Assembly (NCBI RefSeq): GCF_001610875.1
Contig: NZ_CP011272.1
Span: forward strand, 4,631,988-4,695,987
DNA length: 64,000 bases
Direction of reading: 5' to 3'
From: Pirellula sp. SH-Sr6A
GTDB taxonomy: Bacteria; Planctomycetota; Planctomycetia; Pirellulales; Pirellulaceae
Shown piece after piece: positions 17,559 through 25,862 of the stretch (position 1 is the first letter of the stretch; the number at the start of each line of letters is the position of its first letter). A program made the position numbers and the translations under genes. Below the pieces are notes generated by a model, which saw only the letters and a program-made list of their open reading frames with translations, searched no databases and was not told where the DNA came from.

Positions 17559-19142
17559 TCAGTTCACAGGAGAGGGAAGGGGAGGGGACATAAATCGTTG
17601 CGGCATGTAGTTCTCAGCAAGCGTTCGAAATTGTGCGATCTGGTCGGCCTCCCACCTTGCATCCCGCCCCAATTCATGGGCCAGGAGCCTGGCAGCGTAA
17701 GGTGCTAACGCCACGGCCTCCAAGGCATTCAAAAAGAGCGCTCGGGTTCGGCGTGCGAGCACGTCTTCGACAGTGCGCGCCATTTCGAATCGAATGGCTC
17801 GCACAAGATCCTGAGGTGACAAAATCGGTGCGAGTGTGGAGCTATCCTGCAAGGGCCACGCCGGTAACGATTCCTTCGGCAGTGGAAGCCCCATCCCCTC
17901 TCGCCGACTCAATCTGTGGTCGTAGGTTCTGCATTCTCTCTTCGCAAACCCGAACTCTTCAATGATGCGATCGACGCAATCTTCTGCCATATGCCGATAC
18001 GTGGTCCACTTTCCACCCGTGATGGTCAACAATCCCGACGGACTCACTTCGATCGTATGATCCCGAGATAGTTTCTTTGTTGCTTGGTTGGGATCTCCTT
18101 TGACGAGCGGACGTATCCCGGTGAACACGCTCAAGCACTCTTCGGGCCGTGGACGTCTCCCGCAGTACGCCTCGATCGTGTCGAGCAAAAACTTGACTTC
18201 GTCGGCAAACGGGACAGGTTCCTCGGTCGCCTGGGGAATCGCCGTGTCGGTCGTGCCAACCAGCAAATGGCCCAACCAAGGAATCATAAAGAGAACCCGA
18301 CCATCCGTCGTTTTCGGAACGATCATCGCGCTCGAGGCACCAAAGAACGTGCGAGGCAAGACGAGATGCACACCTTGACTCGCCGCCACCAAGGGCTCGA
18401 TCGCCGGCCGGTCCATCCGTCGAACCGCATCGCAAAATGGGCCCGTCGCATTGATGACCGCACGCCCCCGAACGTCAAATGAAGTCCCTGTCTCTTCATC
18501 GCGCACGACAACGCCGGAAACTTTCCCCTCGCCCCCTCGGAGCAAAGAAACAACGTTGGCGTAATTCAGACAACAAGCCTGAGAATCGACCGCAGCCAAA
18601 ATGGTATCCATCAACAGGCGGGTGTCATCGAACTGACCATCGCTATAGGAGACCCCTCCTATAAACTTTCCCTTCGCGAGCCCTGGCAATCGCTGATAAA
18701 GATCGCCGCGACTGACTTGCCTCGATCGCTTGGTCTGCGAGCCGATCGCCAAGAAATCATAAAGCTTCAATCCGATACCGTAGAACCATCGCTCCCAAAT
18801 ACGCCGACAGGGAATAATGAACTCGAGTTCGTGGACCGTATCGGGTGCATTGACAAGGAGTCGGCCTCGCTCCCTCAACGACTCGCGAACCATTTGAAAC
18901 TGAAATTGTTCCAAATACCGCACCCCACCGTGAACGAGCTTCGTGGAACGACTCGATGTTCCTTTGCCAAAATCATGGGCTTCGAGCACCAGCACCGAGA
19001 AACCTCGCATCGCGGCATCCATTGCGATCCCTGCTCCGGTCGCACCTCCGCCGATGATGATCACATCCCAAGTCGTCCCTCGATCGGCTACCCGAGCCCA
19101 TTGCGATTCTCGGCTTGGTATAGACGTCTCGCCCACCATCAT
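17559..19142 (-). CDS. glpD: Aerobic glycerol-3-phosphate dehydrogenase GlpD
   Basis: Membrane-associated FAD enzyme oxidising glycerol-3-phosphate to dihydroxyacetone phosphate and passing electrons to quinone. The FAD site [17 protein letters not shown] and the following [11 protein letters not shown] are typical, and the C-terminal DAO domain follows. I place the start at the ATG at 19142, because it overlaps the glpK stop as ATGA; a frame extension to 19184 would overlap glpK by 46 bp. From there it is 527 residues, normal for GlpD. It sits between glpK and glpF. The last codons (SPPLPSPVN) are encoded by a G-rich tract at 17571-17588. Confidence 0.95.
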   Translation of the reverse strand: MMVGETSIPSRESQWARVADRGTTWDVIIIGGGATGAGIAMDAAMRGFSVLVLEAHDFGKGTSSRSTKLVHGGVRYLEQFQFQMVRESLRERGRLLVNAPDTVHELEFIIPCRRIWERWFYGIGLKLYDFLAIGSQTKRSRQVSRGDLYQRLPGLAKGKFIGGVSYSDGQFDDTRLLMDTILAAVDSQACCLNYANVVSLLRGGEGKVSGVVVRDEETGTSFDVRGRAVINATGPFCDAVRRMDRPAIEPLVAASQGVHLVLPRTFFGASSAMIVPKTTDGRVLFMIPWLGHLLVGTTDTAIPQATEEPVPFADEVKFLLDTIEAYCGRRPRPEECLSVFTGIRPLVKGDPNQATKKLSRDHTIEVSPSGLLTITGGKWTTYRHMAEDCVDRIIEEFGFAKRECRTYDHRLSRREGMGLPLPKESLPAWPLQDSSTLAPILSPQDLVRAIRFEMARTVEDVLARRTRALFLNALEAVALAPYAARLLAHELGRDARWEADQIAQFRTLAENYMPQRFMSPPLPSPVN

Positions 19143-20635
19143 GGCTTCACCCATCCCATCGATCGCTGAACTGCCTCTGCCCACTGCGCTCGCAAGCGAT
19201 TCACATCCGCGACAGCCATCTTCGGCTCAAAGACTTGTTCTGATTTCCAAGTCGCTTCCAGTTCGCCTATATCTTTCCAGTATCCAACACCGAGGCCAGC
19301 GAGAAACGCAGCGCCGAGGGCGGTCGTTTCGACGATCTTGGGACGCACGACAGGGCACTGCAACATGTCCGCTTGAAACTGCATGAGCAATCCGTTGACA
19401 GAGGCCCCTCCATCGCACCGGAGTTCCTCGATCGGTAGACCTGAGTCTTGACGCATGGCATCGAGCACATCCGCGACTTGGAAGGCGATGCCTTCGAGCG
19501 CTGCACGGGCCAAATGGGCTTTGGTCGTACCACGCGTCAATCCACAAATCGTCCCTCGGGCATACGAATCCCAATGGGGTGCGCCCAACCCCGCCAACGC
19601 CGGCACAAAGTAAACGCCTCCTGTATCCGGTACGCTGGCAGCGAGCTCTTCGACCTGCGACGAGGACTCGATCAACCCTAGACCGTCTCGCAACCACTGC
19701 ACTGCAGCCCCCGCGATAAAAACGCTCCCTTCTAATGCATACTGCATCGGCTGATCGCTCCCGGCTTGCCAAGCGACCGTCGAAAGGAGTCGATGCTTGG
19801 AACTCTTCACCTCGTCTCCGACCTGCATCAACATGAAACAACCCGTGCCGTACGTATTCTTGACCATCCCATGCTTGTGGCAATTCTGCCCAAACAAAGC
19901 AGCTTGCTGATCTCCCGCGATCCCCGCTACCGGGATGGAGGATTCGAAAATCCCTTCGGCTGTTTCTGCGAGGACTCCGCTGCTGGGAACAATGGTGGGC
20001 AACATCGACTTCGGAACACGTAATAGCTGAAGAAGCTCATCGTCCCAGCTCTTGGTTTGCAAATCAAAGAGCATGGTCCGCGATGCGTTGCTCGGATCGG
20101 TGCAGTGATTTTTTCCTTTGGTTAAATTCCATACCAACCAAGTATCGATCGTGCCACAAGCCAATTCCCCCGCCTCGGCGCGAGCACGGGCACCGTCGAC
20201 ATGGTCGAGGATCCACTGAAACTTCGTCCCCGTAAAATAAGCGTCGATCACCAACCCTGATTTCTTCTGGATCCGGTCGGCATGCCCCTCTGCTCGCAAT
20301 TGGTCGCAGAGTTGGGCTGTTCGGCGGTCTTGCCAAACGATCGCCGGATAGATGGGTTCTCCGGTCTTGCGATCCCAAACAACCGCGGTTTCCCGTTGAT
20401 TGGTGATCCCGATCGCCGCGACCTCGCTAGCAGCCACATTGTTCTCGCGCAACACTTGCCGGGCGACTTCAAGCTGAGAACTCCAAATTTCATGTGGGTT
20501 GTGTTCCACCCAACCGGAGTGTGGATAATGCTGGGTGAACTCCTTCTGTGCTATTCCTCCGATCTCTCCCATCGCATTGAAGAGAATCGCGCGAGAACTC
20601 GTCGTACCTTGATCCAGTGCCAATATCCATTTCAT
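19139..20635 (-). CDS. glpK: Glycerol kinase GlpK
   Basis: Phosphorylates glycerol to glycerol-3-phosphate with ATP; cytoplasmic. 498 residues, standard for the family. The N-terminal phosphate-1 motif is [48 protein letters not shown] and [19 protein letters not shown] are characteristic FGGY-kinase segments. It is first in the glpK-glpD-glpF cluster, with coupling to glpD by ATGA. The upstream 423-bp gap to the DUF1559 gene should contain its promoter; no glpR is adjacent. Confidence 0.97.
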   Translation of the reverse strand: MKWILALDQGTTSSRAILFNAMGEIGGIAQKEFTQHYPHSGWVEHNPHEIWSSQLEVARQVLRENNVAASEVAAIGITNQRETAVVWDRKTGEPIYPAIVWQDRRTAQLCDQLRAEGHADRIQKKSGLVIDAYFTGTKFQWILDHVDGARARAEAGELACGTIDTWLVWNLTKGKNHCTDPSNASRTMLFDLQTKSWDDELLQLLRVPKSMLPTIVPSSGVLAETAEGIFESSIPVAGIAGDQQAALFGQNCHKHGMVKNTYGTGCFMLMQVGDEVKSSKHRLLSTVAWQAGSDQPMQYALEGSVFIAGAAVQWLRDGLGLIESSSQVEELAASVPDTGGVYFVPALAGLGAPHWDSYARGTICGLTRGTTKAHLARAALEGIAFQVADVLDAMRQDSGLPIEELRCDGGASVNGLLMQFQADMLQCPVVRPKIVETTALGAAFLAGLGVGYWKDIGELEATWKSEQVFEPKMAVADVNRLRAQWAEAVQRSMGWVKP

Positions 20636-20652
20636 GCTTTGCTATCCAACAT

Positions 20653-20863
20653 GCGGGGAGAGGAGGGTAGGGTAGGGCGGGGCGGGATGGTGTGACGTTC
20701 TCGACGCAACAGAATTCGAGGCATCTGTCCCGGCTGTTCGTCTGTACAGAGTATTCGTACACAGTTTCCGCACTGTTTATCCGGACCGTGATCATACCCC
20801 ATGGAATCCGTCTTGTGAGAGGGCAGGGGAGGGCACCGTCGGGGCAGGGGGGAACGGGAGGGG
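20653..20863. repeat. Two G-rich dispersed-element tracts
   Basis: Runs of GGG to GGGGGG separated by one to three bases occur at about 20653-20690 (with GGGTAGGGTAGGGCGGGG) and 20821-20863 (with GGGCAGGGGAGGGC and GGGGCAGGGGGG). Similar tracts recur in other gaps of the window. They have the form expected of G-quadruplex-prone DNA on the plus strand. Confidence 0.6.
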
Positions 20864-20864
20864 A

Positions 20865-20892
20865 TTGACATTCTTGCATACCAGGTTTTAAT
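20865..20892 (+). promoter_or_regulatory. Sigma-70-like promoter for the DUF1559 gene
   Basis: A perfect -35 TTGACA (20865-20870), 16-base spacer and -10 TTTAAT (20887-20892, one mismatch to TATAAT). Transcription would begin near 20899 and give about a 160-base leader before the ATG at 21059. It directly follows the second G-rich tract. Confidence 0.5.
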
Positions 20893-21058
20893 CAGTGTCT
20901 CAGCAGTACCCCGCAAGCCATTGGCAATTCTTTTGTCTGCAGCCAGCTAGGGAAGCTTTCCGTGTCGCGTTTGTTGCACCGAAGTAGCTTTCCCGCTTCT
21001 CCACCGGTCCCTCGATCGCGATTTCCCTACTTGGTTTTCTTGAAGAGGAACAGGAACG

Positions 21059-21949
21059 ATGTCGTATCGTTTTCGTGGAACGCCGCGCGCTGCGTTTACT
21101 TTGGTGGAATTGCTGGTGGTCATCGCCATCATCGGAATCTTGGTCGGATTGCTATTGCCTGCGGTTCAAGCCGCTCGAGAAGCAGCCCGTCGCATGCAAT
21201 GTTCCAACAACTTGAAGCAGATCGGCTTGGGACTGCACAATTACGAATCAGCCCACAGACGCTTCCCCGCTGGCTCGTGGCAAAGCAATTTCATCAGTCC
21301 GCTCGTCGCTTCGCTCCCGCATCTGGAACAAACCAATAACTTCCAGCTCTGGGACTTCAGTCTGAGTTATTCGCATCCCAATAATCGTCAAGTCGCCGCG
21401 CAGACGATTCCAACCTATTTGTGCCCATCCATGACATTGCCCCGAGACGTTCCGATGGCACCCGCCAACGAAGTAGGGGGCCCATCAAGCTATCTGCTCA
21501 GCGAGGGAAGCGATGACTACATGGCCCCTTCCGATGGAATGTTCGGCCTCCATTGGCCCAGCTTTGGCTACCAAAACCCACAGCGCACGTTCGGAGACAT
21601 CGCTGACGGAACCTCCAACACCCTCTTCGCAGGAGAGACCGTCTACAACTATCGCGACTCCCTTTGGCCCGCTACGGCGCCAGCTCCCTACGCGGGCACC
21701 GTACGCTTTGGTACGGCCCGCTGGTCGGTGGGGTATCCCAAGATCGCACTTGGCTCGACCCTTTTTCCGTTCAACCTCCATCGCGCCGCTGCGATGGGAG
21801 GGTATGCAAGCCAGCATACCGGCGGGGGCAACTTCCTCTTTGGCGACGGAAGCGTTCGGTTCTGGAGCCAGAACATCGACATCGTCCTTTACAACGCGGC
21901 CGCGACGCGAGCAGGTGGCGAAGTCCTCCCGCTAGGAGGGCTGGAATGA
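21059..21949 (+). CDS. DUF1559 prepilin-like protein (H-X9-DG family)
   Basis: 296 residues. The N terminus has a type IV prepilin/type II pseudopilin signal: basic leader, then [20 protein letters not shown], with cleavage expected just before Phe. The following helix ends in [20 protein letters not shown], characteristic of DUF1559. The C terminus carries the planctomycete H-X9-DG box, His then nine residues then DG in [14 protein letters not shown]. Members are numerous in planctomycetes and are thought to be surface or pseudopilus-like; the role is unknown. RBS AGGAAC lies just before the ATG at 21059. It overlaps the next gene by ATGA at 21946-21949. Confidence 0.93.
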   Translation: MSYRFRGTPRAAFTLVELLVVIAIIGILVGLLLPAVQAAREAARRMQCSNNLKQIGLGLHNYESAHRRFPAGSWQSNFISPLVASLPHLEQTNNFQLWDFSLSYSHPNNRQVAAQTIPTYLCPSMTLPRDVPMAPANEVGGPSSYLLSEGSDDYMAPSDGMFGLHWPSFGYQNPQRTFGDIADGTSNTLFAGETVYNYRDSLWPATAPAPYAGTVRFGTARWSVGYPKIALGSTLFPFNLHRAAAMGGYASQHTGGGNFLFGDGSVRFWSQNIDIVLYNAAATRAGGEVLPLGGLE

Positions 21950-22449
21950 GCAACCAAGACACTAATTCCAATTCCGGAAAATCGGGTTCAAAGTCCGGAA
22001 AATCGGGCTCGAAGTCCCGAAAGTCAGGAGCTATCGTCCCCGGGAAGCTTCGGTGCAGCCTGTTGCTTATTTCATTATCGACTGGATGCTTCGATTCCTC
22101 GCTCGAACGGGTCGCCGTTCGAGGGACGGTCATGATCGATAGCCGGCCGGTTGATCAAGCCTCCATCGTATTGACGCCCGTCGATCAAGGCCTTCCGGCA
22201 ATCGGTGTCCTGTCCAACGGCTCCTTCGAGATCCCAGAAGACTCAGGTCCGACCGCCGGCGAATTCTGGGTCCGTATCAATCCCGATCCTGCTTTAGGGG
22301 AATCGCCGAGCCGAAACGGGGCGCCCCCTCCGCAGGCTTCAGCTCGAAAGTTGGGAATTCCAAAGAAGTTTCAAAAAAACGGGACGATCAAAGTAACGGT
22401 CACCCCGGGAAAAGAACAGAATATTTCTCTTGAACTTACATCCAGCTAA
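21946..22449 (+). CDS. Small putative lipoprotein, carboxypeptidase-regulatory-like
   Basis: 167 residues from the ATG at 21946, which overlaps the DUF1559 stop. The N terminus has a Ser/Gly/Lys repeat (two copies of SGKSGSK, then SRKSG), then a hydrophobic stretch ([14 protein letters not shown]) with a lipobox-like TGC. After it comes a short beta-sandwich-like domain: [20 protein letters not shown] and [20 protein letters not shown], the arrangement of carboxypeptidase-regulatory or transthyretin-like domains that commonly follow DUF1559 genes in planctomycetes. It is probably an envelope lipoprotein made with the DUF1559 product. The unusual lysine-rich stretch before the hydrophobic segment makes the exact start a little uncertain. 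Confidence 0.75.
   Translation: MSNQDTNSNSGKSGSKSGKSGSKSRKSGAIVPGKLRCSLLLISLSTGCFDSSLERVAVRGTVMIDSRPVDQASIVLTPVDQGLPAIGVLSNGSFEIPEDSGPTAGEFWVRINPDPALGESPSRNGAPPPQASARKLGIPKKFQKNGTIKVTVTPGKEQNISLELTSS
21973..22028 (+). repeat. 21-bp tandem repeat, about 2.6 copies
   Basis: Units starting TCCGGAAAATCGGG repeat every 21 bp and encode SGKSGSK-like heptapeptides in the N terminus of the lipoprotein. The period is a multiple of three, so the frame is preserved. Confidence 0.75.
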
Positions 22450-22506
22450 ATCGCGCGCAGGAACGCGTCCTATTCCAACACATCTTCCAACACGAAATAC
22501 CAATTT

Positions 22507-24144
22507 ATGAAACGAACATTTTTTTGGTCAGCATCCTTCGCATTGTTTCTCAGCTCCCTGCCGGGTCTCGCGCAAGCCCACTTTCCATGGCTTGTGCGGG
22601 GAGATCATGGGAAACTCATCTACTACTTCGGTGAAGGAATCGCGGACCAATCCTACAAAATGCCTGACTCGCTCGCCGGAGGTAAATTCGTCGAGCTTAG
22701 CCTGGATGGCAAAACGACCCCACTCACCTTGAACAAGATCGAAACCGCTGACTTAGTCGGTTGCACCTCCGACAAGCCGGTCTCCCGCGATGGGCTTTTC
22801 GTAGCCGAAGCGACCTACGGCGTCTACAAAGGGACGCGACTTCAGTACATCTCGATGCACCAAAGCCATGCACCCTACGTCGCCCGCCAACCGATCGCAG
22901 AGCCTTCGAAATTACCCAAACTGTTCGCCGAGATTATCGACACAGAAGAGGGTATCGATGTGTATGCCTGGAATGCCGGAAAGCCTTTCGCGAAGACCAA
23001 AGTGACCCTTTATAATTCCACCGGAGACGAACTCGCGAGCGGAGATACCAACGACGACGGCAAAGTAGCCTTCGAGGATAAAATTCTCCGCCAAGGTGTC
23101 TTGGGGATCATGTTCGGGACAAGCGATCCCTCCGCAGGTCAACTCCACGACACTCGCTACGAAACCGAGTCGACCTACTTCACCGCCACGTTTTTGGCAC
23201 CCGAACTGCCCACACAGGATGTGACCAAGCGGCTCCCTCCCTTGCCGTTTCCGACGACAAGCTTTGGCGCGGTTCATACCGACCATTACCTTTACGTCTA
23301 TGGAGGGAATACCGGAGACGCCCACTCGTATTCCGAAGAGGGACAGTCCAATAAACTGCTCGAACTCGATCTTCAAAACACCTCTCCTCAATGGAGAGAA
23401 ATCGCCATCGGGGATCGGCTTCAAGGCCTAGGGATGGTCGCCCACGGTTCGAAGCTGATCTTAATCGGAGGTTTCTCTGCGAAGAACAAAGCAGGTGATC
23501 CGCAGGATCTTCATTCGCAAGCTTCGGTGCAGGCATTTGATCGGAAAACGAAGACTTGGTCGAAACTGCCCAGTCTCCCAGAACCTCGCTCCAGTCATGA
23601 CGCGGCGATCATCGGGGATACCATCTACGTCGTCGGGGGATGGGCGATGGCGGGCAAAGAGGAAACGAAATGGCACGAAACCGCTTGGTCGATGAACCTT
23701 TCCGACGAGCAACCCAAATGGAACGCCATCCCCAATCCTCCATTCGTTCGACGCGCCGTCGCCACTGTCGCCCATCATGGGAAGATCTTCGTGATCGGAG
23801 GGATGGACAAGAAAGGTCCCACCAAAGAGGTCGCAATTTACGATCCTGCGACAAAGTCCTGGACGGAGTCGACGTCTCTTCTAGGTGATCAAGCCATGGC
23901 AGGCTTCGGCGCAGCCGGATGGAGCTTGAACGGATCCCTCTTTGTCAGTACCCACGAAGGGGACATGCTTCGCTGGGACGACAGCACGAAGAAATGGGAC
24001 TTGATCGGTCGCTCGATTTCTCCGCGATTCTTCCATCGATTCCTACCCATCGACTCGAAAGTCCTCGTATCGATCGGTGGTGCCAGCATGGAGGAAGGCA
24101 AGTTCGTGCAGCTCGAAGCGTTCGCAATCCGGGATCGAGAATAG
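22507..24144 (+). CDS. Secreted kelch-repeat protein with DUF4198-like N-terminal domain
   Basis: 545 residues. Signal peptide: MKRTFFWSASFALFLSSLPG, cleavage near AQA. The next 200 residues resemble DUF4198-type secreted domains, with AHFPWLVRGDHGKL at the mature N terminus, and include a carboxypeptidase-regulatory-like stretch (PFAKTKVTLYNSTGDELASG). The rest is a kelch beta-propeller, with blades such as GSKLILIGGFSAKN, GDTIYVVGGWAMAG and HGKIFVIGGMDKKG. It is probably exported. The mature N terminus beginning with His (AHFPW) could bind metal, as in DUF4198 proteins linked to metal transport, but this is inference. It is separated from the lipoprotein gene by 57 bp on the same strand. 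Confidence 0.8.
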   Translation: MKRTFFWSASFALFLSSLPGLAQAHFPWLVRGDHGKLIYYFGEGIADQSYKMPDSLAGGKFVELSLDGKTTPLTLNKIETADLVGCTSDKPVSRDGLFVAEATYGVYKGTRLQYISMHQSHAPYVARQPIAEPSKLPKLFAEIIDTEEGIDVYAWNAGKPFAKTKVTLYNSTGDELASGDTNDDGKVAFEDKILRQGVLGIMFGTSDPSAGQLHDTRYETESTYFTATFLAPELPTQDVTKRLPPLPFPTTSFGAVHTDHYLYVYGGNTGDAHSYSEEGQSNKLLELDLQNTSPQWREIAIGDRLQGLGMVAHGSKLILIGGFSAKNKAGDPQDLHSQASVQAFDRKTKTWSKLPSLPEPRSSHDAAIIGDTIYVVGGWAMAGKEETKWHETAWSMNLSDEQPKWNAIPNPPFVRRAVATVAHHGKIFVIGGMDKKGPTKEVAIYDPATKSWTESTSLLGDQAMAGFGAAGWSLNGSLFVSTHEGDMLRWDDSTKKWDLIGRSISPRFFHRFLPIDSKVLVSIGGASMEEGKFVQLEAFAIRDRE

Positions 24145-24211
24145 CTTCCCTGGAACATGCATCGATTGCGATCTCCGACGCCGGCGACCCCTCAGGATGC
24201 ATGGTTTTTTC

Positions 24212-24236
24212 CCCTGACTAGATTTGCTAGTCAGGG
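24212..24236. terminator. Perfect hairpin between convergent genes
   Basis: CCCTGACTAG (24212-24221) and CTAGTCAGGG (24227-24236) form a perfect 10-bp stem with a 5-base loop, just after a T6 run (24205-24210). It overlaps the stop codon of the minus-strand gene. No T-run follows the plus-strand hairpin, so it is not a textbook intrinsic terminator, though its position between converging genes suits a transcript end. Confidence 0.45.
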
Positions 24237-25577
24237 TGCTGGGACGCAGCGCCGCGTCGCGTCCCACACAAGATACTTTTGCTGATCGATCGCCTCGGAT
24301 AACTTCTGGCAAAGAGCTTTGTTTTCCTCGTCCGCCAGTTCGTCTGCTTTCTTCAGATAGGCGATGGCATCATCGGTTCGTTGCATTGCTGCGCACGCAT
24401 TCGCGATCACGAAGTACGAGAACCAATCGGGGTCGGGAGTGAGATCGAGAGCGGTGCTCGCCTCCTTGAAAGCCTTTTCGCGAGCAGAGGAGCTTGCGTC
24501 GCCTCTTCTTAAATGCAAAAGCGAGAGTGTGCGATGGGCGGGGATTCGAAAATCTTTCTCGTCGGTAAGATTCTTCCACTCCGATTCGGCGCTGCCCCAA
24601 TTGTTCTCACCGGCCAACCACCTTGCTTTGATCCATCGGTCGCACGGCGAAAGCGACTCCAGTTTCGCGATCCTCGCATTCAAGATCTTGGCTTCCCGAT
24701 GTTTTTTCATCGCGGAAAGCAATTGGAGTCGCAGGTGAAGTACGGTGGATTCAAAATACATCGGACCTTGCGCAGCTCGTTCCAGCCAAGTCCAAGCTTC
24801 GTCAAGGTTGCCGAGACGTTCGTAAAGGAGCGAGCACGCGATCATGGCAGCGTAATCGGACTCGGATGCCTGCAATAACACTTGAAGGCGTCCCCTTATT
24901 TCCTCCTCGGAAAATCGGCGTTCCGGATCGGTGTGAGGCCAATACCTCAATAGAAAGCCAGCATAATCGACCTGCCATTGAAGCCATTTTTGATGCAGAT
25001 CGAGCATCTCTTGAATGGTATTGATGCGGCGATTGACGACAGAACGGGTAACCGCATCAAGCTGCCTTAGTTCCTCGTTTCGGCTGAGTACGTTCAAGTC
25101 CGATTGGGCTTTCGCAAGCACGACTTCTCTTAATTGCTGACCTGCCTGCGCGGCGTTGAAATTTACATTGTTCCGATCGTTCCTCGCGGCCCTGATTTCG
25201 TCATTCATGTCCGTTGCGAGACTTCCCAAGAAAGCGGAAGCTTCCAATGCAGCGAGTTGCATGGACATCTGCCGGGATTGCTCGCGTCGGATACGTACCC
25301 AATCCACCTCCGTTTGCTGAAGTGAATTCTGAAGCTGCTGAAGCCTCGTCTGCATTATTCCATGCTTCTTTACATGCTCACGAACATCTGCTGTGGTTTG
25401 CTCCAATGCACTTGTGGGTGAGGATTCGATACTGAGACCAGCGGCTTTATCCTCGGGAGCGTTACCTCGTGCCACTTCGGCGCCGACGGGCATATCTTGT
25501 GCATGGACAGCCCTTTCGACTCCCTGCCAAAAACACCCCCAACAAAGTAGAAAGAGGCCCCCATACCGCAGTGACAT
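24231..25577 (-). CDS. Secreted coiled-coil / TPR-like protein of unknown function
   Basis: About 448 residues if started at the ATG at 25577, which directly precedes a signal-like stretch (MSLRYGGLFLLCWGCFWQGV, cleavage near VHAQ); a longer form starting at 25658 is possible. The middle is coiled-coil (RLQQLQNSLQQTEVDWVRIR). The C-terminal half carries TPR-like helices: SLLYERLGNLDEAWTWLERA and NACAAMQRTDDAIAYLKKAD. I do not recognise a named family. It is divergent from the Hint-domain gene, 285 bp apart; a shared promoter region and a common envelope role are possible. Confidence 0.7.
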   Translation of the reverse strand: MSLRYGGLFLLCWGCFWQGVERAVHAQDMPVGAEVARGNAPEDKAAGLSIESSPTSALEQTTADVREHVKKHGIMQTRLQQLQNSLQQTEVDWVRIRREQSRQMSMQLAALEASAFLGSLATDMNDEIRAARNDRNNVNFNAAQAGQQLREVVLAKAQSDLNVLSRNEELRQLDAVTRSVVNRRINTIQEMLDLHQKWLQWQVDYAGFLLRYWPHTDPERRFSEEEIRGRLQVLLQASESDYAAMIACSLLYERLGNLDEAWTWLERAAQGPMYFESTVLHLRLQLLSAMKKHREAKILNARIAKLESLSPCDRWIKARWLAGENNWGSAESEWKNLTDEKDFRIPAHRTLSLLHLRRGDASSSAREKAFKEASTALDLTPDPDWFSYFVIANACAAMQRTDDAIAYLKKADELADEENKALCQKLSEAIDQQKYLVWDATRRCVPAP

Positions 25578-25862
25578 GCCGAAACAACCAGGCATACTGG
25601 AAGCGTGGAGATAGGGAAATGAAACCAGTCGGACACAGGACAGGATTTGCTTGCTCATGGCGTGCGTCGAACTCCCACAAAATTGGTCGACTGCAGAAAT
25701 AACAGATTTTATTCCGCCAGCTGTTGGCGCGACAATTCCCGATTCTATACACTTGACAGAGTCAGTGCTTTATTATTCAAGCAGTTCACGCCAGATCTTG
25801 CTGCTGTCAACTGCTTGACCTCTTCTTGTATTCAGTTGCCCGAAGGCACGAAGGAGTTGGCG

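Larger units (their letters stand above)
20636..21058. other. Divergent intergenic region glpK / DUF1559 gene
   Basis: 423 bp between divergent genes. It contains two G-rich tracts (20653-20690 and 20821-20863), a small palindrome TGTAC-N9-GTACA at 20743-20761 that could be an operator for glpK, and a sigma-70-like promoter for the plus strand at 20865-20892. No RNA gene is apparent. Confidence 0.6.

Noticed and set aside
24205-24236. Intrinsic terminator for the kelch gene
   Set aside because: The stem is perfect but the T-run precedes rather than follows it on the plus strand; kept only as a hairpin with low confidence.
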